Assembly: GCF_000524195.1 (NCBI RefSeq)
Contig: NW_020170383.1
Coordinates: forward strand, 180,732-244,731
Length of the DNA: 64,000 nt
Source of the DNA: Echinococcus granulosus
Lineage: Eukaryota; Platyhelminthes; Cestoda; Cyclophyllidea; Taeniidae
Reading direction: 5' to 3'
Shown here: positions 50,401-62,100 of the stretch, in pieces
Layout: each line of letters starts with the position of its first letter
How positions within the stretch are numbered: the first letter of the stretch is position 1
Notes under the pieces: model-generated
The model's database searches: none
Seen by the model: the letters and a program-made list of their open reading frames with translations, nothing else
What the model was told of the DNA's origin: nothing
Translations under genes and position numbers: made by a program

Positions 50401-53400
50401 AACAAGATGATATTAGAGAGGTAACGGTCGATCCATCTCGAAAACTGCGGCAGTGAACGTGTCACTAATACTGTATCCATCAGCAGGGAAGAGCACTTGA
50501 AATGCCCTCATGGCCGTATTGAGTAGGCATGTGAGCACGGTGGTTGAGGCTTATGGTAGCTTTTTCGAATAATTTGCCTAGGTATAGTAGCTGAGTATAG
50601 CGCACAATGGATTTTTGTCAAACAATACCCTTTTCTTCCGTCCCCGTAAGCGTTGCCTAATGATATGCTTCTCATGTAATGCGAAGGTCGGTCTGGAGTA
50701 ATTGGTTTGGGTTTGTCTGAAGCAGGCGCAATTTCGCTCTTTGAAGTCCTTTCCTCAGGTCCTTTGGTTATCTCCTTCGGTCTCGTTGGTGGTACTCCTA
50801 AATAAAATAAGAAAATTAAGGGGTAGCTAAAGTTATGGCTTGAAAACATGCATTAAAACACCTGACAAAGCTAGGTCTCTTTTGGGCTGCCATCTTCGGC
50901 ACAAAGCAGAGATGTTAGTAAAGCTACTTATCTTTCCACTTTGTTCTCTAAACAGGTGATCCTTATGTCCTCCAACAACTGTTTCATCATGTCACATTTT
51001 TATCCTTTGTTATCAAAAAGATCACCTGAGTTCTCTTTAATTGCCGCCATTGTCAGCAAAATTGGCTCTGAGCACATGAGCCCGTATTCCGATCTCACCA
51101 CTCATATGGATGCGTGAGGTTCGACTGCCAACACGACTGCAGTCTTCCACAGATCAAAAGGATTTACTTGGCAGTCCACTTGTATGCTTGCAAGAGCTTT
51201 TGACAATCGCCCTCGACTTATGCTTTTTGAGAGGTGGCACTCACCTCGGTGACCTTTGGAACTGCAAACCCTCGAACACCTCAGTAGGATGGATTGCTCC
51301 ATTTTATTCATCATTAGTCCAAGCAAGATAACCTATTCTTTTGTAAAATTGCATACTTTTCATTAAAATTCCAAAATTATGCTTATTATTAAATTATTTT
51401 CTTGTGCAGCTGTGTGAGGCAAGTAAAAGCAATTTGCAGTAATTTGGATAGGTCGATAATCACATTTCTGTTTGAACAAACCCTAACGCGTCCACTAGTT
51501 ACTTCTTTCAGGCGGAAAATTGTTAGCTCTTCTTACCATTTTGATTGCCTGGTGCCTTGTTTTCTGCCTCAGGGGCTGGATTTTTCCGGGATTTTAAAAT
51601 AACGCCTCCCGTCGGTATCACGGGCAGAGCGATGCCATTCGTGGGTCTGACGGGAAGGACGGTTCGTTTATCTTCTTCCCCTTCTTCCCGGCAGCTACAA
51701 AAGTACTTATTTCGTGACAAATGCTATTAAAATTCGAGTATCAACCACGGACAATTAATACCTAGTTGGTTGGAATCTAGGCAGTTCCATAAATGAAGCT
51801 TCCTTTGTCGTGAGGACCAACTGGAGATCTAGCCGTGGAATCGGATAAAGTATGCATTACACAATTTATGCTAGTTTGAGTTCTGACAATGAATCAGTAG
51901 GTCGAAAAGTACATTTGATAGCTCATTTATGGTCATTTATGGCTTAAACGTGACGATATTTGTCAATCAAATTTTTCCTTATTAATGAAAAGCCAAATAT
52001 CCCTTCTAAAGAGCCAATCAACTTCCCTCTGCATGTTGATTGGGTCCTTGAAGCCGCCCTCTCAATGGTGATTGGACGGGTTCAAGAATGTAAGTGAACT
52101 TCCTACGTTACCATTGGTCCTCATTTAGGCCTTAGGTTAAATAGCCTTGATTATCCTATCTACTTAAAACAGCAGGCTGAAACGTAGTTAGACTAAATCA
52201 TTTTACCTCAAATGGTCTTCTGAGTAGGAAATCTCTTGAGGTCGGGTGAATAAATCCTCACTAGTCACTGGCTGATGGCTAACTTTCTCACCCTCAAGCA
52301 GGATTACAGTGTGTGCTTGGTGAGTTCTTCGTCTCTTCGGTCGATCAAAGCCCAATTGCGGCAAAGTGGAGTCCTTTTGGGAGAAAGTGAGCATAAAAAT
52401 AGGGTTTGAAAGTGATTTTTGTCTGCATTTTACTTGGGACACTAAAATAACTCGTTACGACTGATATCGTTTCAGTCCTCGAGAATGATTTTGTAGGAGT
52501 CTTTTTATTAAAAAAAAAATAAAGAGCCTAGTTGCATCAATGCAGATGATAATCACTTCGGAGATATGTAATATGAGATGAGCCGGTAACTACCCAGCAG
52601 TCATGCCTTTTGAAGTAGCGGCCCCATTATGCTCAGATAAGGAGTGGTGAATTTGTGAATTAGAATAGCCTTTGGTTGTCGTCGTTATACGTGGAGTAGA
52701 GAGACGTAGTAATATCTGCTTATATTGGGTGCTTAATTTCTTGTGGACTTTCCAGGCTTCGCCCTTCCACTCCACATGGGTGTGGGGATCTTCCGGTCTC
52801 GTCTAAATGTCTTCCAACGGCGTGTTTTCTAACGACTCTGGGAAATCCTTGAGGCGGTACAGAGCTATGTGCGTGTTACCCACACGTTTTAAAATGTTTT
52901 AAAATGTTTTGAAATGAGTTCTGGAGGAAATTCTTACACTGCCTGGGGGAGGAGGAGCGAACACACCATTCACTTGGTCAATACGCAAAGAGAAGGCTAC
53001 AGGAGGGACTACCCCATTCTCCAAACTGTTTTGCCACTAAGCTGTCACGTGAACAAATCCAAAAGAGACAGCTAAAAAGCATTTGAGATAGGGGTCTTTT
53101 GTTGGTTCCTATAAAAGTGAGGTTAGGTATCAGTTGAATGTTAACGCTGGTGTATTTATTGGTATAAGCTGACAAATTGTGAGGGCGATTTATCCGACGA
53201 ATAAGCTACTCAAAGAGGCTGTCTGCAGTTGGTTAATCTTATTATAGAAAGCACACGAAGTTATTAGGGTGCCTCATGCAATCATAGGGTGGGACCACAG
53301 ACCTCCTCAAGTGCTGCGAATAGGGGCTGGTACATAAAATTTGCTCGTTGCGAAGGAATGTTTGATCACCTAGTAGTTACTCAGCCCTCCTGTACGGTTA

Positions 53401-53675
53401 TACAGAATTAACACTTTGTATTCTAGTGTCCCATAAGGTCCTGGGAGACCTTTCGCAGCATAAAGAAAACACGAATTTGAAGCAAAAAAAGCTTTTACAT
53501 ATTTATGAATAAACTCACACCACCCTCCTTCAAAACCGGGGAATCGTGAAGGCCAGCAGTAGTCATATTACCGTGGCTAAAAATGCATAAAAGGGGAACC
53601 AACTTTACCTCAAAGGCATAACACAATGAGTGGCAAGGATGGGACAGAGGGGTCAGATCGAGGTAAATGGGTTTA
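47486..53675 (-). CDS. Unknown hydrophilic protein, 5' exon block with terminal exon
   Basis: Unrecognised gene on the minus strand. Exons 52373-52207, 51694-51537, 50797-50629, 48229-48171 and 48084-47486 have acceptor/donor dinucleotides and phases that fit at all four junctions (2, 1, 2, 1), which is unlikely by chance. A further exon ending at 53609 (start perhaps 53675) would join in phase 0 but its acceptor is poor. The donor after 50629 (gtattg) is weak. The last exon gives 198 residues rich in Ser, Lys, Asn and Glu, ending MPVEQCE then TGA. Earlier exons encode segments with DRPKRRR, proline-rich GVPPTRPKE and DRPSHYMRSISL. No known domain, membrane segment or signal peptide is evident; I infer a disordered regulatory or structural protein. 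The true start is not located. The stop-bearing exon is partly duplicated at 44791-44960, and skipping it would splice in frame to the block at 42419-45854. Confidence 0.45.
52011..52120. promoter_or_regulatory. Cluster of four CCAAT-box motifs
   Basis: GCCAATCA, GATTGGG, GATTGGA and CATTGGT fall within 110 bases, between two predicted exons of the unknown minus-strand gene. This could be an internal promoter. It resembles the cluster at 17741-17810. Confidence 0.25.
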
Positions 53676-56600
53676 CTGGGCGTCAACACAACCCGTACCT
53701 ATCCCTCACATTTTTGCTTAGAATGCTCTCTTAAACGATTCATCGCTGCACTGCGGAAAAAAAAAACATTTTTTTATATGCCTTGGTCTGTCGGAGAAGT
53801 GTATGTCATTGGCATCTGCAATGTTGAAAAGCGCGACGATGCCCACAATCACCTTCTCACCAGAACACGAAATGGATTGTTAATTTGTGCCAAGGGCGAT
53901 GTTCGCTTACAAGCCGCAACTAACATGGTCGGTCAGAATCACCGCCAAAGGTACGACTTCAAGCTCTTAGCCAAGCCGGATGGCAGCCTGAACCGCCTAC
54001 TAGAAGGAAGTCATTTCAAATCTCAACTTGTGACTGATACTGTGTGTGTGGAAATTTGTTAAAACGAGAGAATGTGTGCACTGGAAATAGTAAGAGCTAC
54101 TTAAACAGAACATAATAGCAAGGTTTAGCACTCCCGTTTGCATTGTAGTATGGGACTGTGGCGAGCCTTTCGAATGCCATTCGTTCATTAATATCCTCTG
54201 ACTGTGGGCTTGCGGGGCATACAATTCTTGGTTGTATCACTATGCCTTAATTAAGGGTTTTTACTCTCTGCCGTCTATCCAAATGTGTTTTTTAACCGTT
54301 AAAACACATTATAGTTCCCCCAACTCTCGCACTGAAAACGATGAAAACAAGACTTAGCGCATGTTACTTCTTCACTTGTACTTTGTATTTTGGAAGGCTA
54401 CCACAACAAAAATGTTTTCTTGTATATTGAAATAGGGCTTGGAGAGGACAGAATCACAGGGTTAATCAGTACTTCTTTAATCAGCACACCTCCGAGTGGA
54501 GTAAATTATAAATAATCACGGTGGTCTTAAGCTATGTGCTGTACTGTGTAGTTGGCTCGCAATTTTGCGCATATTAGCATCCTACATCTCGCTTTTTTAC
54601 CAATCACCCCTCTAGCCTTAATTCAGCCTTAGGATGTGTACTTGGAAACAGAAATACGCTTGTAGTAGTATCGCCTTTTCACAGTGACAAAGTTCATTTT
54701 AGTTCATTCGGCTGATGGGCGAAAACAAACCATGTACGCATTCATCTTTCAAACTACGCTTGAAAAAGAAATTGGTGTGAACTACCAATTTTTCCAATTC
54801 ATGTGAAAAGTGAGGTAGATTGTGTGCGCATGGAGAGAAAGCAGACTTGCACCTTAGTTCCCTAACCAACACCCCAATTCCATAAGTGGCTATGGGATGC
54901 TGACTCATTCACGAGGTCATAATATCCGATTAGTCTCGGAGTTACGCAGTATTGAGATACTCTCTGGTGTTGCGGTGAAGGACCATTGGAAAGAGTTTGA
55001 CAAGACACAAGTGCTTGAGGCCTCCGCCAGTAGCCACTTCGTGGTCTCCTATCATAAGTTCTATTGCATCATCAAGAGGCCACTCTGTGCAATTTCTTTT
55101 TGCAAAAATAGGCCCCCACTGTGGTAACTGCACTTTGATGGCACAACCCGCCTTCAAATTGCACCAAGTACACTGAGAGTGATTCAAAGAAATCGACCCA
55201 AGGTCACATGTCTCCTTGCATCTGTTAGACTGAGGCAAGTGTTATGTATAGGGAGCAAAAATCGCATCATTTTTGCTACTTAGATCAAATGAAAAAAAGC
55301 ATTAAGAAATTCGATTGCTTTAACTGTATCAAAATCGAGTTTTGAAAAGGGAAGAAAATCGCCAACTGTGTAATTTAAATTGCTTAATTCATTGCTTCTT
55401 AAATCATTATATTAGGAAGGGAAAGTTCAAACGCATTGGAAAGCTGGATGAAATGCTCAGCATGATGAATGTGAAAAGGTAGTGTATTGGCCTACTTGTT
55501 TGTAACCGAACTTTTTGCACCTAAGTAAACTATTAAATCGGGTCCGTTTCAGACTCGTAAGTCTTGCCAAATTGTAGGGGTATTTTGATCCATCTTAAAA
55601 ATGATGCAAGTTTATGCATTCAAACAGTTGTTTGTGAATTTGTTTCACTTGTGCCTCTCACAGACTTCCAATCACTTGGTCCGCCTACATGAGCTGACGC
55701 TAGAAACACGACTGCACAAAAGTATTTTACACCATAAATGGATAAAAAAACAGAACAAAGTCTCACCACGTAAGAATCGTTTTGTCTGGGGAGATGGACT
55801 TACATGATGTTGCGGTTTGCAGTTGTGGGTGTGCTGATGCGGCTCCAAATTTTGGAGAGACCTACGCTACTGTGAAGGCGAGAAGAGAGATCATGGAACC
55901 ACAACAACGCGAGCACCAGCGTGCATCAATAGGGCGCGTTGATAGGCTGGTCGAGGCAGGTTAGAGCTTGTAAACCACCGACAATTTTCAAGTGAATCTT
56001 TCGGTAGGGCGAGCGTCTTTATTACTCTGAGTCTGTGTTTCCATTGATTTGATTTAATTACTACTTATCTCATTGTGACGAGATTGGGGGTATGACTACC
56101 GTACATGAGAGTTAAGCTTGGGTTGGTCATAGATGCGTGAACATGTGGAGCACATTCGAATCAGGTACTAGTCAAATCATCAAGTGTCTCGAAGTCATCT
56201 TAACAGAATTTGTGGTGAATGTAGAAGACTGGAAAAGTGATTCCAATGAGCAAGATGGAAATTTTGGCGTGATAAGTAGTGGCTGCACAGTCAGCATTCC
56301 ATCTGTCACCTTCTGGATCTCAGTTTCTTGAGTAGCTTTTTCATTACCTCTTCTTTGACTTAATTTACAATCGCTTGGGTATCTGTTGTAGCTATATTTT
56401 GGCATGAATGTGTTGAGTACACTCACATGGAACGACAGTAGCTGCCTCCGCCATGGTTCTGAGGATAAAGAATTGTCCACATCCATGCGCCCAGTCTAGT
56501 TCACGTCTTTGATTTGTGCCTTTCTGGGTCCGTAAACTTAAAAATATTTTATTTTCCTCCTATTCCAACAGATGAGTCACGCTATAACAGACCCTGGTAG

Positions 56601-58578
56601 TGGTTCTGAGTACATACATGGTACAAATAACCGGAATCAGCGTTTGGTGTAATTTAACGATACTCTTAACAGGCCAATGCTCACTGAATGTGATTGGGAT
56701 TGGGAGAGCGGTTCAGTCGGAAACGAAAGAAAATGAATCCACTAACATCCAAAAATAAGGTCGATCCAAATTTCCCAAATAACCGCTCATTAACTTTTAC
56801 TAGCTCTATGCAAAAGCCTTGATGTCCTATCTCGAGAGTCTATTGCCATACTTGTGGCAAAATGAGGTGTAGGTAATGGTGTTTCAGTACTTCAATTCAA
56901 ATAAATTGTGCAGGGTATTTTTATTCGCCTTCAGCCGTGCAGCTGTTGAAAAAATATGTATAGAGTTTGTACTCAGAAATGCTCCAACTTGGGTTAGTGC
57001 GTTATGCAAGGATTTCACATTTGTTTCACTTTGTATGAAGCAGCAGATCATGTGCACTTCCCCTCCCTTTAAGGCAGCGGAGGTAAAGTGTCATGCCTTT
57101 AGCCACCTGGCCCTAACGTTATTCAAATAGTAAATCCACTACCAAAATGATGGGGTTTGTTGTGATATCAAAGAAGCCCACTTCAAAAGAACAGCTGTCT
57201 GGGATTCCTTGACTGGCAGAAATTCCATGGGGAAAACGCTTTCTATGGATTGCCAAACTTCTAGCAAGTCAGAGCTGAAGGATTAAAATAACATTGCACC
57301 TAAGTTATTCCACAGCAGCCATTATTAAGAAATAGCAAATGTGCAAAAAAATAATGCTATTCTAACATCTTTTGTGGCTTAATGGAGAGTAAATCGATGC
57401 CGGTCCTCAATAAAAGAAGCAGCTTTTAAATAAAGGAATCCAGTGTTTACCGATCCACGCTTAATAACATGAGTAAAAAGATGTACGCAAAGCTAAAACA
57501 TCCGATTTAGTATGTATCCCTTGATTTACATCTGTATAACATACTCGATAAACAAAAGTACTACTTTGTGCCCAAAGACGGGATCTATTAGCTATAATTA
57601 CTGAAAAATAAAAAAGAAAAAGGTTCTGGTCGGATAGTTCTGAGGCTCTTTAGAAAGACTTAAGATTTAAGAGGAATATGTATTGCTGATGCACAGGATT
57701 GTAATACAATAGTTGTTTATCTCTCGGTGTTGGCGAGGAGCCACTTGTGACTTGGCCATTGTACTACGCCGGATGAGCTGGTGTTCGGGCCATGCTAGTG
57801 GCCCAAGTACCTTCTCTGTGCTAAACACATATGGTCTTTCCGAGTATTATGGCTTTTTTCGTCTTCAGGGAAGTCTCGGGGTGCTAGAGAATGGCTTTGG
57901 GGCTACTGGCATGGACCAGAGGCCTATTCTCCGGTGGAGGTAAAGTAGCGCAGCACCAAGTAGTCCGTTGTCATAACTCAAGGATGTAAACCAGTAAAAA
58001 TCATAGCTCATATACCAACAAAACCTTCTACAAGTCGACTGATGAGGCTAATGTATCATTTTTGAAAGTGGAGGAGAGAAATATTTTGATGAATTATGAC
58101 CCACTTACGATGGTAAAAAGGGCTGATCAGGTTTAACCAAATGATTATCAATTTAAATTCTGTCATGTTTGCTGTGGGCTTTATAAATTGCATTTTAAAT
58201 TTTTTATAAGCGCGTTAAACAATCTTGCCTTAAAATCTTCTCCAAACCCAAAGCCTTATTTTTGAAATTTTAAACCCTTTTTGATCCCTAAAAAACTATT
58301 TGGAACCCCCAGCTTCCTTAAATACAATGTTGTACCACTATTATTTGTTTACATTCACAAAGTAGTGGAGGGGTAATCGCCTTATTCAGTTGTGTGGGTC
58401 GCTCTTGCGCGGCGGTTTGTTGTTGCCTTGTTGCGTGAGTTTGCGTGGACCGTTACTGTGTTCTCCTTAGGTCTGCTGCTTTCCCCTGGTTTCATACCGC
58501 ACACCCTAAACTACACTGATATCGATTACAAATACGCATTTTGTCTAGTTTCATGTGATATTGCGGCAATTTGAACAC
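53676..58578. other. Gene-poor spacer with repeat remnants
   Basis: No exon chain could be built here on either strand. A plus-strand open frame at 53667-54062 (131 codons) has protein-like composition but no recognisable domain or splice partners. A repeat copy lies at 57700-57900. Earlier exons of the minus-strand unknown gene may be hidden here. Confidence 0.35.
57700..57900 (+). repeat. Interspersed repeat, copy B
   Basis: A diverged same-orientation match to 31160-31370. The shared frame is disrupted by stops in this copy, so any protein-coding role is unlikely. Confidence 0.6.
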
Positions 58579-58678
58579 NNNNNNNNNNNNNNNNNNNNNN
58601 NNNNNNNNNNNNNNNNNNNNNNNNNNNNNNNNNNNNNNNNNNNNNNNNNNNNNNNNNNNNNNNNNNNNNNNNNNNNNN
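58579..58678. other. Assembly gap (100 N)
   Basis: Exactly 100 unknown bases upstream of the acyl-CoA synthetase gene. A 5' exon could be hidden in or near it. Confidence 0.98.
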
Positions 58679-59196
58679 TTGTGCCGTTATGAGTTGGCTA
58701 GTCTTTGCATTTACTTCATTTGTTTTAATGGAACGTATAAAATGCTGTATCAAATGTGGAAATCTACTATTTTTTCGGTGTGTTTTGATTTAACGAAGAA
58801 GCATGTGGTTTAATTGAGTTCTAGGTTGCCTTTATCGCGCTTCCTGCCCTGTAGCATAGAACCAGAACTTATTACTTCCGATTGTGGTCTGAATTTTGGC
58901 ACAGTTTGGCTGCTAACCCAACTTTATCTGTCTAATAGTCATTTTAGTGGGTTCAGTCACCTTTTTCGGACTTCATCATAATTTCTATAACACATTTCAT
59001 TGCGACCCATTTACTTGATTGTTGTATTTTAAGTCGTCCAATAGTTCATTTTAGGAATTCCGTGAACCCAAGTTACGCAAGGATCTGGTTACTCTATCCC
59101 TTGTTTCCATAGAATGTTTTTTATTTGCCATCATTTGAGATTCTGCTTCAGTTGTAGTGCTATCTTTAACTTGTTGTTTTCTATTTTAGCATTCAG

Positions 59197-62100
59197 ATGT
59201 TCAAGTCTTCGAGTAGCACTAGTTCTTATAAACCCGGTATCCAAAATCATGCTTACACTTTAGAAGTGAGTTTTGCCTTTACGCAACCCCAAAAGTTAAA
59301 TTAATCCCGCTAAAACCATTTCTTGCTTAATAGGGTGGAATTCGTGTAAACCCGTCCTATAAAGATTGTGTTTTGCCCAATATTCTCGGAAATGGGTCCA
59401 AATGTGTGCATGATTTATTCAAAGAAGCCATGAGTTTGGGAGGTAAGTAGCTTTTTTATTCCCTGCATTGCCAAACAGAAGAGTTGTGTTGTTGCCTTTG
59501 TTACGGTCTTGTTTTGTGTAAGTTTTCCTAGTTTGTAGTCACTTTGTTCCTTTTTTATAAGGCGACCGTCCATTTCTCGGCACTCATGTCACTCCTACAT
59601 CTCCTTATGTTTGGCGAACTTTCAACGAGGTCTATGTTACCGTTAAGAAGTTTGGCTCAGGTCTTCGGACTTTAGATTCACTCTCCTCAGAACCGTTTAA
59701 ATGCGTCGGGATTTATGGAAAAAATCGACCTGAGGTAATGAAAATTCTACTTGCGGTTTCTTGTAATTTAATCGAGCTATGTTTGTATTGTGGGAATATT
59801 AATGGATACACCCAGTAATATTACACTCTCCCTCGATATCGCCTCCAGGAATACTTTTTTTATCCCACCACAATTTGCCTGGAAATCACACTCTCCTCTT
59901 TACCTACTGTTTTCGATTTCAGTGGTTCATCTCGGAGTACGCCTGTTTTTCATACAAACTTACCACAGTTCCACTATTCGATACGTTCGGAGAGGAGGCT
60001 TTACTGTACATCTGTAAACAAAGTAGGTTCTTAGTTGTCTGAGCTATGGATCCAACTCCCCTGAATGGTACACTGGGTCATTCTCTCGCCTTATGCTTCA
60101 ACATTTCTTGGCAAGGCTATCTTCTCGCCTTGAATTTACGGCTGCATTAGGGTCATTGGCGGCTAACTAATCTAACGAAAGATGTGTTGGCTAGTCTCCA
60201 GCGTATGACGGATTTGCATTATTATTGGTTTTTATTTTCTAGCTGAGCTCTCTGTGGTGGTGTGTGACACGGCAGTTCAGGCTCTCAAACTGTTGAACTT
60301 AGCAGAAACCATTCCTTTTGTTAAACACCTCATCATAATGAACTCTGACGACGATCTCACTGCACTTAAGGCGAGGGCCGGAGATGGCATTCAAGTCTTC
60401 ACCTTTAATGATATTTTAGTAAGTCTATGAAAGTGTGCAGTTTTGCTTATTTCCTGACCTTCACTTTTTCGTAATGTTTTTCTTTTTAACCTTTTAGATT
60501 CGTGGTGAGGCCTCCCCTCTGGAAACAACGGTAAATTCGTGCTTTTCCCACTCTCTTACCATCGTAATTCAAAGTCTGGTTTTGCACGACCCTATCCTCC
60601 ACCTCTCGCGTCCTCCCTCCCACTATTTTTAAGGCTCCTACCATCAACCCACTGTCTTCCATTGTGTGCCCTGGTTGGTTGTTTGGTCTCAAGGACGTAG
60701 AGTATGACGCCACGCGGGAACGCACGGCCGCGTGTGTCCGGTTTGGACAGATACATCCGATGGGACTGTTGGCTGAGCTGATTTTGGCGCATTGGGCTTG
60801 TTCCCACACGTGGGGTTGACTCAATCTGTTCCAGATTTCGAATTTCCAATATTTACAGGCAGTTGCTTGAGAGCTTTCATCTCCCTTTCCATGCTGCCTT
60901 GCTAGTTTTTAGTTGAAGTTGTGATGCTCGGACAGTTTCCCTTCTTTCCATCTTTTAAAGGTGATTTCTACTTTCTCAGTGTTCGTTCCCAGCCAGCATG
61001 CATAGGGCATTTGGATATGCCCATTTTCCCCATGTTGCTGTGCTAGTTAGGCTCCTCATTTAGTCATTTTTACTGGGTTAAGTTGGGTGACTTCACTGTA
61101 AATATTTAGTGCCTGGCATGTACTAACTCATTAAGATCAAAAGCTGGTCTGTGTTGGTATATGCCCTCGGTCGGTCTGTCTGTCTGTCTTTGGAGAGGGT
61201 GCTCGCATTTGAGAGTAACTATATTTATATATACGTAGGTTCTGTGTTTGTTCATATTTGCATCCTGCATTGGCCGTTTTGTCAAAATTATGATGCTTGT
61301 AGAAATTAATTCATTGATGCCATTTGAAAAATTTCCAGTTCGCAGATGGCTCCCGTTAACGTATGTCGGCTCTGTTCATTCCTTGCTTCGTACTCTCCTG
61401 TCACTCCCCATTTCAAGATCTGAACTCCACCCTTTCTACCTCCTTCCTTTAGCTTCCGTCATACACTGATCTATGGTGGCTAGAAAGCTAACCAAAATTT
61501 ATCTACCTTCACTATTTTAGTCTTTGGGGAACTTGTTCACATGGAGGAACAATTGACTCGCCTTATGTGAAACTCCACTAATTTAAGACGTTCTGAGTCG
61601 ACATATGTAGATGCTTTTGGAAACCTTCATCACCCTTATCATACTGACTTAGCAGTGTTCCACAATCGTAACGCTACTCTTCGTCAAAAACGTCCATTTA
61701 GAGGCGTCTTTTTTTCCCTTTACTAAAGTCCTCTTTGTTTACTGCCAAGTTTTCCAAATGCCCCCCCCCCCTCTATGTATGCAATTTTGTTTCTTGGCGT
61801 GCCTCTGTTGTGCTTCTTATGGTCGAATGCTTGAGTACGTTTCCAACTTTCTGCTGACTTACTGGGGTCAAAAAGTCCGCCATGGGAGATCTTGCCTACG
61901 CAGAGGCTGCGTAATCAGCTTTAAAACTTTCAATTCTCTGCTTCAATGTTTTTCATCTATCTTTTCATAGTGCCCCAATGGGCTTTGCATTTATTTTTAG
62001 CTTCGGTTTTCTTTTACTTTAGTGGTTGCATAATTTAACCTGTCTTGAAGCTTCTCATTCAAGCTCTTTCTTCAAAGTAAATTTGAAGAGTTTACTGGAA

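Noticed and set aside
58392..58574. Hydrophobic open frame as the ACSL membrane-anchor exon
   Set aside because: No ATG, an in-frame stop just upstream, no clear acceptor, and no splice donor in a phase that joins the first ACSL exon. It borders a gap, so it is not fully excluded.
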